A stretch of 35,322 nucleotides of DNA from an uncultured bacterium (GTDB taxonomy: Bacteria; Chloroflexota; Anaerolineae; J036; Brachytrichaceae). Shown here piece by piece: positions 22,316 to 30,316 of this stretch. The stretch spans positions 1 to 35,322 of the forward strand of contig CAIXPS010000212.1 of assembly GCA_903921365.1 (NCBI GenBank), given 5' to 3'. The position numbers were made by a program, and so were the translations under genes. Positions within the stretch are counted from its first letter, which is position 1. Each line of letters begins with the position of its first letter. The notes under the pieces were generated by a model. That model did not search any database. It was not told the origin of the DNA and saw only the letters and a list, made by a program, of their open reading frames with translations.

Positions 22316-25300
22316 CTATGCGGCTTTGCGCCGATCGGGATTACGCCGGTGCATTATTGTCATATGACTGGTGACCGCTGCCTGGATCAAGCCGCGCACG
22401 CGAACCTCTTCATTTTGTTGTTGCGTCACCATGTGATTTTCAGCGTTCGTCCACGTAACATTACCGGCGTTATAGTCGGCCTGATATTTGGTCCCGGGCC
22501 TCGTGTCTCCTCCGCGATACGCATGCGGCTTCGGCTCTGGCGGAAACTCCAGGGTGAAATGCGCGCCAGCCGTGCCAGCGCTGGGATACAGGATGTCCAT
22601 CAACTCATCGGTGGTTTTTTCGACTGCCGCAGGAAGGCTGGCCTTCGCATCTTTAGCCATCACAATCGCTGCATAGTTCCCCAGGAAGACGGAGTTGTGA
22701 CCCACCGCGCCGCCGTATGCGCCGACATTATTGGTAACGCGCGCGGCCCCGTTTCCATTGGTGTATCCCAGATACTTGCACCAAGCTTCCTTGGTTGCCT
22801 CGTACTGCTTGTCGACTTCATCCTTGTAGTCCTGTTCGATCTGCACCTTCGACTTATACCCGGACGATCCCTTGATAATATGACGCTCCTCATGCACGAT
22901 CTTGCTTACCTGGGAATCAAGATAATACGGCGCCGCCTCGTACTTTGCCTTCAAGTCGTGCGCTGCTGTTTCCTTGACGCGATCCGAATAGCTATTCAGG
23001 GTATTGGTCGTGCTCACCAAAGCTTCCGTTTCTGAATTAGTGATGCGCCCTTCGCGTCCCTTCACGTCCAACTGGGTCTTTGTGAACAGTTCGTTGATCT
23101 TCACCAATGCTTCTGTTTCTTCGGTCTTCCCACGAGCATCCTGGCCGGTGGTGGAGTGGTCTGTCAGTTTGTTCTCAGCCTTTTGCGCATCTTTCATGCG
23201 GGTCTGGTCATTGTTGCTTAAGATTTTGTGCGCCTCATCAAAGGCTTTGATGGCTTCGTCAAGCGCAGGTCGGTCAGCGACAACATCGAAATCGACTTTG
23301 GAAATAACAGCATCGACGGCTGGCAACAGATCGCGGACACTGCGCTGACCGTACTTGCCGCCCTTCTGGTCGAGGTCGTTCACTTTTTTGTGGTCAGCGG
23401 CAAGCTCTGTGAGGGTGTTGCGGAAGTCGGCCATGAGCCCATTCACGCCTTCGCGATCGGCTGTCAGGACGCCAGACGTGATCCTGGTATGTTTCGCCGT
23501 GGCTTGCGCAACAAACGCAACTTTGAACCGCCCCACGACCTTGATCGTGGCGATTTCATCCTTGAGCCGCTTCAGCAGGCTTCTTCGGCTGATGCGTTTA
23601 GTCGTCCATTCCAGCACGTACTGCGCCCATGCCAGTTTTGACTTATAGTAACCTAATGATGTGTTGCCTTTCTTTTTTTCTTCCTGCCAGGCCTGGAGCA
23701 TCTTCACGTTTTGAGTATCTATTTTTATTACATCAAGGTCTGCAGGTTCGAGCGCGTCGTACTTGAGCTTGGCCGCAGCTGAAGTAGTCTCCATCGCCAG
23801 TTTGGCAGACTGCAGCTCGACCAGTTTGCGCGCCTCTTCTTCTTTCCTGAGGACTTCGAGTCTGCGCTCGTTCTGATTCACCTTGTCCTGCGCAAACGCG
23901 TCCTGCAGACCCTGTTTGCGATTCTCCGGGAGTGTGCCGGGCTTTACCTGCGGGTTCATCTCAGCGAGTCTTTTCTGGTAACGCGGGTCACGCTGCTGGA
24001 ACTGCTCTTTCAGCATCTGGTTAGAGTCGCCAATGGTTTGCTGGCCGAGCTTCGTGCCGCTTGTTGACCGGGTTCCGCCAATCTCGCCGAGTTTGTTCTG
24101 GTAACGCGGGTCGCGCTGCTGGAACTGCTCTTTCAGCATCTGGTTCGAATTTCCAAGCGTTTCATCGCTCAGTTTCGTGCCACTTGTCGCCCGGGTTCCG
24201 CCAATCTCACCGAGTTTGTTCTGGTAACGCGGGTCGCGCTGTTGAAAGTGCTCCTTCAGTGTCGAGTTCAATGCGCCCAGCTTGCCTACATTCTGCGGCG
24301 CTTGCGGGCCAATCTCTTTCAGTTTGTTCTGATAACGCGGATCTTCAAGCTGAGAGCGCTCTTTGCGCTCGCGTCCTTCACGCGCTTCTACTTCAGACCA
24401 TGGCGCATCAGCCAGCATGAGTGGCACGGCGGGTTGGACAATCTCTTTCGGCGGCTCCCACTTGCGCGGCGATTCATCCTCGTCCTCCACCTCTTCAATC
24501 TTTACCTCGTCGTTGCCTACGCGTTGAATGATGTCTGTTGAATTGTGGTTGAACGACCGCCGCAGTGTGCTTCGTTGCAGTGGCGCCGCGCCCTGTTGAA
24601 TGGTATGCGTCAACTCGTGCGCCAACAGGCGCTTGCCTGCAACGGTATCAAGATCGTTCTTACCCTTGCCAAGGTAGATGTCATGTCCGTGGGTGAAGGC
24701 CTGCGCGCTGATAGCTCGATTGAGCTTCATTGCACTGCCGCCGGTATGCAAACGCACCTTGCCAAAGTCGGCGCCAAAGCGCGGTTCCATGAACGCCCGC
24801 GTGCGCGCGGGAAGCGGTGCGCCGCTTCCTGTATCGCTCAGATGCTGCTCGAAATCCGAGCCGGCATCGAATGCATCCGTGGCTGCGTCGCGGACAGTCT
24901 GCACAGATTCATCGTCCGTGCGCAACGGGGTTACCCCCTGTGCTGCCGGCGCGTCGGGCGCATTCGACATACGCATCACACGCTCGGCCGTCGCATCAGC
25001 CTCCTGTTCATAGGCGTCATCGGCAGCGCCAACGGTGAGTTTGGGTTGAATTGTGATGCCGCGCCGCGCCAGTATGCGTTGTGGAGACCCACCCGGAGTG
25101 GTCAAATCTGTGCTGCTGCCTGTAGTGTTTTGGTCGATCAATCGCATGGCGCGGCGCATGCCCACGGTGCGGTTCAGCACAATGACGTCCGCGGGGGTGA
25201 TGGCCGCGCGCCCCTGACTTAAACGCTGTGCGATTCCTGCGGCGCTCGGTCCTCCCACATCATTTGCAGGCGCAATCGAGGCGGGAGAGCGCTGAGGCTT

Positions 25301-25354
25301 TTGGGCCTTCTGCTGATCTTGCTTACCAGAACCTTTTATGGCTTTATCCGCCAT
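22316..25354 (-). CDS. DUF4157-domain protein, candidate contractile-injection-system cargo
   Basis: A 1012-residue soluble protein. Residues 1-105 are disordered (KQDQQKAQKPQRSPASIAPA). The DUF4157 domain (about 106-262) has LTVGAADDAYEQEADATAER, FGADFGKVRLHTG, AFTHGHDIYLG and the metal-binding HELTHTIQQ at 246-254. An acidic linker (285-296) leads to four DPRYQ repeats (from 338, 374, 415 and 456), then a long charged, helical region (about 475-800). The C-terminal part has a second HExxH motif, HEERH at 821-825, and Gly-rich segments. DUF4157 proteins are known to be enriched at extracellular contractile injection system loci and to act as cargo or toxins there; no sheath, tube or baseplate gene is in this window. 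GGAG 9 bases before the ATG supports the start. Toxicity is inferred, not shown. Confidence 0.85.
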   Translation of the reverse strand: MADKAIKGSGKQDQQKAQKPQRSPASIAPANDVGGPSAAGIAQRLSQGRAAITPADVIVLNRTVGMRRAMRLIDQNTTGSSTDLTTPGGSPQRILARRGITIQPKLTVGAADDAYEQEADATAERVMRMSNAPDAPAAQGVTPLRTDDESVQTVRDAATDAFDAGSDFEQHLSDTGSGAPLPARTRAFMEPRFGADFGKVRLHTGGSAMKLNRAISAQAFTHGHDIYLGKGKNDLDTVAGKRLLAHELTHTIQQGAAPLQRSTLRRSFNHNSTDIIQRVGNDEVKIEEVEDEDESPRKWEPPKEIVQPAVPLMLADAPWSEVEAREGRERKERSQLEDPRYQNKLKEIGPQAPQNVGKLGALNSTLKEHFQQRDPRYQNKLGEIGGTRATSGTKLSDETLGNSNQMLKEQFQQRDPRYQNKLGEIGGTRSTSGTKLGQQTIGDSNQMLKEQFQQRDPRYQKRLAEMNPQVKPGTLPENRKQGLQDAFAQDKVNQNERRLEVLRKEEEARKLVELQSAKLAMETTSAAAKLKYDALEPADLDVIKIDTQNVKMLQAWQEEKKKGNTSLGYYKSKLAWAQYVLEWTTKRISRRSLLKRLKDEIATIKVVGRFKVAFVAQATAKHTRITSGVLTADREGVNGLMADFRNTLTELAADHKKVNDLDQKGGKYGQRSVRDLLPAVDAVISKVDFDVVADRPALDEAIKAFDEAHKILSNNDQTRMKDAQKAENKLTDHSTTGQDARGKTEETEALVKINELFTKTQLDVKGREGRITNSETEALVSTTNTLNSYSDRVKETAAHDLKAKYEAAPYYLDSQVSKIVHEERHIIKGSSGYKSKVQIEQDYKDEVDKQYEATKEAWCKYLGYTNGNGAARVTNNVGAYGGAVGHNSVFLGNYAAIVMAKDAKASLPAAVEKTTDELMDILYPSAGTAGAHFTLEFPPEPKPHAYRGGDTRPGTKYQADYNAGNVTWTNAENHMVTQQQNEEVRVRGLIQAAVTSHMTIMHRRNPDRRKAA
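23970..24350. repeat. Tandem repeats within the DUF4157 gene
   Basis: About 123-base direct repeats coding for a 41-residue unit (first spacing 36 residues) built on DPRYQNKLGEIGGTR...SGTKL, then ...SNQMLKEQFQQR. Two units are nearly identical at DNA level and the outer ones have diverged, so the array is recent and could change copy number by recombination. Confidence 0.85.
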
Positions 25355-25499
25355 GGGTTATTACTCCATCAATAACTATACAGGCGATTCAGCAGGTGTG
25401 CGATGGGAGAAAAATCGTCGCATATCCAACACAAGACATCCACTGGACACCGGCATATTGTCGCCGTGCGCGACTATTTTACAGGAAATTGCTGGAGGA

Positions 25500-26321
25500 T
25501 TAAGTTAACGGCAAGAGACCCTCGCGACGCAGGACGTCATCCAACCCATCCAGCAACTGATTGGCCGCACTGACAACGGGATCGCCAGGTGTCGCGCAGG
25601 CTGAGAGCAACCGTGCTATATCCGCGCGCATCGTCGCGGGGCGTTTGAGACAACGGGCCTCGGCGTCGTCCAGCAGGCGTTTTTCGCCCGGATGCGGAAG
25701 CCGATTGATTGCATACAGAATGTCGAAATAGCTCGCCAGCATAGCCGCTGCCCGGTGATTCAGGCTGACCAGATCACTTCGCGCGGCTGCCTTTGCCAAC
25801 TGCCGCAGATACGACGAGGTGATTTGCCGCAGCACCGGGTGATTCAACGTAATGATGGCCTGGACCAGCGCTTCGGGATAATCGATCTTGGCTCGTACCT
25901 GCTGGCGAGCAAACCAGCCCGATCGGTCAAAGAGCGGCAAGGATATCCGTGCGGTGTGCCAAAAGCAGGTGGTGTATCCAAGTGATGCCTGATGCAGATC
26001 GAGGACGCGTTCGATTTGCGCCTCCATCCAGTCGACGTTGAAGAAAACCAGGTCGACGTGAATGCCGGTTCTGGCGTCGTCATACTCGATACCTGGTCCC
26101 CAGTAGTCCACAATCTCGACCGCATCCGAGAACTCGCGCGCGACGCCAGCGCGGACGCTTGCTGCGATGTCGCAGTGCGTATAGATGTAGACATCGATAT
26201 CTGATTGATCTCCGGCAGCGCCGGTGGCTTGTGACCCGGCGATGGCGACTGCCTCCACATCGGGCAATTCAGCCCAGCGCATGGCGATATGTTGGGCGAG
26301 TTCATGCAAGGCGTCGTTCAT
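25500..26321 (-). CDS. Nucleotidyltransferase-domain protein (DUF4037-like)
   Basis: A 273-residue protein of the polymerase-beta nucleotidyltransferase superfamily. Residues about 25-47 contain IAGSQATGAAGDQSDIDVYI, the GS motif followed by DxD that binds metal and NTP; a third acidic position is likely in IHVDLVFF. The C-terminal two thirds are helical, as in the DUF4037/aminoglycoside-adenylyltransferase-like group. It may modify a small molecule or a protein; the substrate is unknown. The ATG at 26321 is preferred to the in-frame GTG at 26327. It follows the transglutaminase-like gene by 28 bases, so it is probably the last gene of that operon; 25355-25499 before the DUF4157 gene shows only a possible TATAGT -10 box on the minus strand. 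Confidence 0.83.
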   Translation of the reverse strand: MNDALHELAQHIAMRWAELPDVEAVAIAGSQATGAAGDQSDIDVYIYTHCDIAASVRAGVAREFSDAVEIVDYWGPGIEYDDARTGIHVDLVFFNVDWMEAQIERVLDLHQASLGYTTCFWHTARISLPLFDRSGWFARQQVRAKIDYPEALVQAIITLNHPVLRQITSSYLRQLAKAAARSDLVSLNHRAAAMLASYFDILYAINRLPHPGEKRLLDDAEARCLKRPATMRADIARLLSACATPGDPVVSAANQLLDGLDDVLRREGLLPLT

Positions 26322-26349
26322 GCGCACACTCGATATGAGTTGCGGCGCA

Positions 26350-27228
26350 TCATATAGCTACGATCTCTTTGGGTATGCCCCCAAGATAACTTCGGACAGT
26401 TCGGTCGAACCGGATGCGGGCGTCATTCTCATACAGTGCGCGCACCGCATCGAAGTCTGGCACATCGCCGCTGGTCAACGCGGCCAGATGATCGAAGAAT
26501 ACGAAATCATCGAGCGTGAGCTCTTCAAAATGATCCATCACGCCCCAGCAATCCCATGCCAGCAACTCGGCTTTATTCAGAGCAGCGATGTCGCGGATAA
26601 AATCGCCGAGGATAAACCACAGCCCATGCATATCTGCGATGCCAAACGCTTCCGGATTGGCTTGTCCGCTGCGCGCCATCTGCCATGCCTTGCCGCCAAC
26701 GATGAATTGATCGCGCGGGACATGGAGCGTGTCGAACGGCGTGTGCAGCACGCCTTGCTGGAACGCGTCAAGTTGCGCGTCCACCAGCTTCCAGCGTCCT
26801 TGCGCGGCGTCCCAATACTCTGCGACCCAGTGATCCTCGTAGTGGTCGGGCATGAAATACGCGCCAAAGCCACACCGGGCGCGCGCCGGCACGCCCTGAT
26901 GGCGCAGAATGGCCACCAGGAAATGCGTAAAGTCGCGGCAGTTGCCAACGAGCTTTTTATCCAGCGGGCGAGCTTCGGTAAGCGGTCGCGCATCCAGGTC
27001 GAGCATGCGCGCCAACTGGCGTTGCATGGTGCGCTCGAACAACAACTCTTCCTGGTTGACGTTGATGTGACGCCCATAGCGATCCGCCCAGAAGACATGA
27101 ATGATGGCGCCTTGGACGATCCTGCACAGTTCGCCAATATCGGTTGGCAGACCATCAAACAGATAGCCATACATGCCGGGGTCTGAGATCGCGCCCTGGC
27201 TTGAGAAGAAATCTAAAGACGTGTTCAT
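26350..27228 (-). CDS. Transglutaminase-like cysteine-protease-fold protein
   Basis: A 292-residue cytoplasmic protein with the transglutaminase-like catalytic triad: Cys in GNCRDFTHFLVAILR, His in YEDHWVAEYW and Asp in KLVDAQLD. Bacterial members act as proteases, amidases or peptide hydrolases more often than crosslinking enzymes. The C-terminal 120 residues (from about FIVGGKAWQMARSG) are specific to this subgroup. Its ATG overlaps the creatininase-family stop by four bases (27225-27228), which indicates translational coupling. Together with the amidohydrolase before it and the nucleotidyltransferase after it, it suggests a pathway acting on an amide or peptide-like compound. Confidence 0.85.
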   Translation of the reverse strand: MNTSLDFFSSQGAISDPGMYGYLFDGLPTDIGELCRIVQGAIIHVFWADRYGRHINVNQEELLFERTMQRQLARMLDLDARPLTEARPLDKKLVGNCRDFTHFLVAILRHQGVPARARCGFGAYFMPDHYEDHWVAEYWDAAQGRWKLVDAQLDAFQQGVLHTPFDTLHVPRDQFIVGGKAWQMARSGQANPEAFGIADMHGLWFILGDFIRDIAALNKAELLAWDCWGVMDHFEELTLDDFVFFDHLAALTSGDVPDFDAVRALYENDARIRFDRTVRSYLGGIPKEIVAI

Positions 27229-28007
27229 ACCGGTTCAAATGTTTTCCAATTTTGGAATTCGCGGACAAACTTGACCAGTTCATGCGTCGCGACCTCATAC
27301 AGTCGTTCACCCTTCTCCGGTGTGGCGACTTCGGGGTGGCTGAGTGCGCCGGTCGCAGTGACATGCTCAAATGGTCGCGCCACGGATACGCGGCTGGGGC
27401 CGCTGGAATCGGGCGTGTAGAACTCAGAGTCGAAGGTAAAGTTGGCTCCGCGCGCCAGGCCCATGCGCACGAGTTCGGGACGGATGCGCAGGATCATGCT
27501 GGTTTCGAGTTCGCACGCGTGCGTGACGTGGTCTTGTTTTTCAAGCAGGTCGATCTGGGCGATCTGTGGCGCGGCCATCGCGAACCACGTAGCCATCACC
27601 AGCCACAGGTCGCGCTCATCGCGGTGGCGCATCTGGACGTTATACAGCGCCGCATAACCGGGGTTGCCGTTACCGCCGTGCGAGTTGAACAATACGATAC
27701 GCGTGAATCCGCCGCCGATCAGGCTTTCCAGGATGTCTTCCAGCATTTGGGTATAGACCCCGTTGCTGATGCTGACAGTGCCGGGGAAGCGGCGATGATG
27801 GTCGGACGCGCCAACATACAACACGGGCAGGAACAACGCCTCTTCGCCCAACTCCGCCTCGGCGCGCCGGCATATCTCGGCGTTGATCAGTGTATCGGTG
27901 AGCAGCGGCAGGTGATGGCCGTGCTGCTCCAGCGATCCAATCGGCGCAATCACCACCTTGTGACAGTGTGCGGCAATCTCAGTGTGTTTCAATTCTGCGT
28001 ACTGCAT
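27225..28007 (-). CDS. Creatininase-family amidohydrolase
   Basis: Metal-dependent cyclic-amide hydrolase, 260 residues. The family motifs are in place: PIGSLEQHGHHLPLLTD (metal-binding Glu, His and Asp), NSHGGNGNPGYAAL, and HACELETSM with the late metal-binding Glu. Relatives act on creatinine, on a mycofactocin peptide (MftE) or on formamidopyrimidines in riboflavin/F420 synthesis; nothing nearby picks between these. GGAGGAGAGG directly before the ATG at 28007 is a strong ribosome-binding site. It overlaps the transglutaminase-like gene by four bases and follows the enolase-superfamily gene by 61 bases. Confidence 0.92.
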   Translation of the reverse strand: MQYAELKHTEIAAHCHKVVIAPIGSLEQHGHHLPLLTDTLINAEICRRAEAELGEEALFLPVLYVGASDHHRRFPGTVSISNGVYTQMLEDILESLIGGGFTRIVLFNSHGGNGNPGYAALYNVQMRHRDERDLWLVMATWFAMAAPQIAQIDLLEKQDHVTHACELETSMILRIRPELVRMGLARGANFTFDSEFYTPDSSGPSRVSVARPFEHVTATGALSHPEVATPEKGERLYEVATHELVKFVREFQNWKTFEPV

Positions 28008-28068
28008 CCTCTCCTCCTATCTGCTCCTTCTCTCCGCTCCTCATTCACCTCTTCACCTCCGCTCGTCT
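28008..28068. repeat. Polypyrimidine intergenic stretch
   Basis: The 61-base gap between the enolase-superfamily gene and the creatininase-family gene is almost all C and T on the plus strand (CTCCTCCTATCTGCTCCTTC and so on), with CCGCTCCTC and CACCTCCGC motifs also found in the E2 gene (about 8513-8575 and 8883-8925). On the gene strand it supplies several GGAG-like sites. Confidence 0.55.
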
Positions 28069-29334
28069 TCACAACGACTGGCTCCACACCGGCGCAATAG
28101 CGGCGCGCGCATACAGATCGGCCCATTCGGGTGTGCCGTCATCGGGGCGGGCGTGCATGCGCGCGCCGCGCTCCTGCACCGGCATGCTGCCGTTAAACGC
28201 GTCGGTCCAGCATTGCTGGATGTTGGCGAAATGGCGCACGCGGTTGCCCGGCCAGGCCACTGACAGCAACAGCTTCGGGCGCGGTAGTTCGTAGGGCGGC
28301 TGCATCTTGTAGCGCGCCAGAGCCTCGTCATCCACCTCCACGCCAAGTCCCGGCGCATCAGGAACCTGCGCATAGCCGCCCACGATGTTGATCGGGGTGG
28401 TCAGCAGATCATCGGCGTAGTTGTTCAGACAGTTTACCGCCGGCCACTGCGCCATCGGCAGCACAGCGCCAAGTTGCACCGACAGCGCGGTCGTCAGCCC
28501 CGCGCCCACGATCTGCAGGAAAAACGGCTTGTCGAATTGCGCCGCCAGCGCTCCCTGCTTCAACACGCTGCTGATCCCGCCGCCGATAACAAAGCCATCG
28601 CACGCTTCATCGCGCACCACCACCGGGAACGGCGGGTCGCCAAAGTGCAACGCGATCGGGCGCGTGATCTTCTGGCGCAACTGGCGCAAGCCTTCCACAT
28701 CGCGCTGGAAGATCGGCGACTCGTACAGCGCCGTGCGCGGCTGGCGATCCAGTTCGGTAAGCACTGGCGCCGCATTGCTGGCGTTTATAAGCATCTGATT
28801 CCAATCCATGTCGATCTTAAAGTGCTCTGGCGTGACGTTGCTGATGGCCTGCACCTGCTCGTACACATCCCACCACGGGCGCGCCTTGGTCTTCATCGCC
28901 GTGTACCCTTTGGCCTGCGCGTCATGCGCCTCCTCGGCCAGCGCCTCGGGCGGGAAATCGATGTTCCACCACGAGATGGGAACCCAGTCGCGCACCTTGG
29001 GCAGATTGCACAGGCGATACAGCGGCACGCCAAGCGCCTTGCCCACGGCGTCGTAAATCGCCATCTGCAGGCCGGCCCCGAGTGTGTCATCACCGAGGAA
29101 GTCGGCGGCGTTGTGGCCTTTCACCCGCGCCACGGCCTCGTCGCTCACGCGTCCCCATGTGTAGTGCGGCAGCGTCTCGCCGTAGCCGATGATGCCGGCG
29201 TCGGTGGTGAGTCGCACGACCTCGCTGATACACCACTGCCACACCTCGCGCGCGTTCCATATCTCGCATCGCGGAGTCATCGGCACACGCACCGTAATCC
29301 GCTCAATATCCGTAACGGTCAGTTTAAGTGTCAT
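28069..29334 (-). CDS. Enolase-superfamily enzyme (mandelate racemase/muconate lactonizing type)
   Basis: A 421-residue Mg-dependent enzyme that removes a proton alpha to a carboxylate, typically a sugar-acid dehydratase, racemase or cycloisomerase. The capping domain (about 1-130) is followed by the barrel with KxK in TAMKTKARPWWD, a metal-binding Asp in FKIDMDWNQ, Glu in YESPIF and an acidic residue in HFGDPPFP. CDGFVIGGGISSVLKQ is the usual late-barrel segment. The substrate is not assignable. GGAGGA four bases before the ATG at 29334 sets the start; the frame remains open to 29400. It is divergent from the PhyH-type gene and close to GH3, which may point to carbohydrate-derived acids. Confidence 0.9.
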   Translation of the reverse strand: MTLKLTVTDIERITVRVPMTPRCEIWNAREVWQWCISEVVRLTTDAGIIGYGETLPHYTWGRVSDEAVARVKGHNAADFLGDDTLGAGLQMAIYDAVGKALGVPLYRLCNLPKVRDWVPISWWNIDFPPEALAEEAHDAQAKGYTAMKTKARPWWDVYEQVQAISNVTPEHFKIDMDWNQMLINASNAAPVLTELDRQPRTALYESPIFQRDVEGLRQLRQKITRPIALHFGDPPFPVVVRDEACDGFVIGGGISSVLKQGALAAQFDKPFFLQIVGAGLTTALSVQLGAVLPMAQWPAVNCLNNYADDLLTTPINIVGGYAQVPDAPGLGVEVDDEALARYKMQPPYELPRPKLLLSVAWPGNRVRHFANIQQCWTDAFNGSMPVQERGARMHARPDDGTPEWADLYARAAIAPVWSQSL

Positions 29335-29449
29335 CGCGTCCTCCAGCGCTGATTGTAGAACAGGGCGGTGGAATCCGCGCAATCCAGTTATCATTGTCAT
29401 CTGCGTTGATTGTGACCTTTAGAAGTTGTATTGGAGGCAGGTAAACCAT

Positions 29450-30250
29450 ATGTCACTGGCAATCGATTATCCGACCGTAACGCGCGAACAGTATGAGCGC
29501 GACGGCTTTGTCATTCTGAACAGGCCATTGATTCCGAGCGGGTTGCTCCAGCGTGCCATCGAGGGCATGGATGCCATCCGGCGCGGCGAGTACGATACCG
29601 GTCGCACTCCGCAGCCGTCCGTGTGGAACCCCGGCGACGATCCCAATGCGTTGTGCAAGATCGAGATGCCGCAGATGGCGAACCGCGCCATCCTCGAACT
29701 GGTCAGCCACCCCGCGATTGGCGCGGCGGCGGCCGCGGCCACGGGCGCGCACACGGTGCAGGTGTGGTGGGTGCAGTTGCTCTATAAACCCTGCCTGCCG
29801 CCCGGCGTGACGGCGAAGACCAACGTCGGCTGGCATCAGGATCGCCATTATTGGGGACAGTGGGAACCCGGTAGCGAGTTGCTCACAGCCTGGGTAGCGC
29901 TCAGCGATGTCACGCCGTCTTCGGGGCCGATGGTCTTCGTGCGCGGGTCGAATACATGGGGATTGCAACGGGGCAGCGACTTCTTTGCGCAAACCGATAT
30001 CCGCTCCAGCTTTCAGTCGCCGGCAGGTAAGACCTGGGAAGAGACGCCGGCCGTCTTGCCGCCGGGCGGTTTCAGCCTGCATCACAATCTCACGATCCAC
30101 GGCAGCGGCCCGAACATGGCAGGCGCTCCACGTCGGGGTTTTGCTATCCACCTGCGCACCGACAAAAGCAAGCCAGTGGGTGACAAGCGCGAGGGCTTGA
30201 CCGCGTTCATTGACGACCCAAGTGCGTGTCCGGTGATCTACCGGGCATAG
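29450..30250 (+). CDS. Phytanoyl-CoA dioxygenase (PhyH)-family oxygenase
   Basis: Fe(II)/2-oxoglutarate-dependent oxygenase, 266 residues. The iron-binding HxD is WHQDRHYW and the distal His is in HHNLTIHGSGPN; the 2-oxoglutarate-binding Arg is in RRGFAIHLR. It begins with the usual YERDGFVIL. Bacterial members hydroxylate varied small molecules, so the name does not imply phytanate use. GGAGG about 13 bases before the ATG at 29450 sets the start; the 115 bases between it and the enolase-superfamily gene hold both promoters. GH3 follows 66 bases downstream and is probably co-transcribed. Confidence 0.92.
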   Translation: MSLAIDYPTVTREQYERDGFVILNRPLIPSGLLQRAIEGMDAIRRGEYDTGRTPQPSVWNPGDDPNALCKIEMPQMANRAILELVSHPAIGAAAAAATGAHTVQVWWVQLLYKPCLPPGVTAKTNVGWHQDRHYWGQWEPGSELLTAWVALSDVTPSSGPMVFVRGSNTWGLQRGSDFFAQTDIRSSFQSPAGKTWEETPAVLPPGGFSLHHNLTIHGSGPNMAGAPRRGFAIHLRTDKSKPVGDKREGLTAFIDDPSACPVIYRA

Positions 30251-30316
30251 GTTGCGACTCTGGCGCTAGCCAGCATTTCCTGCATTCTCACTCATAATAG
30301 AGACAGGTAACAAAAC

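Noticed and set aside
24061-24420. Plus-strand frame over the DUF4157 repeats
   Set aside because: Its internal repetition only mirrors the antisense tandem repeats.
19226-26321. Complete contractile injection system operon around the DUF4157 gene
   Set aside because: All neighbours are housekeeping or metabolic enzymes; no sheath, tube, baseplate or loading ATPase of that type is visible.
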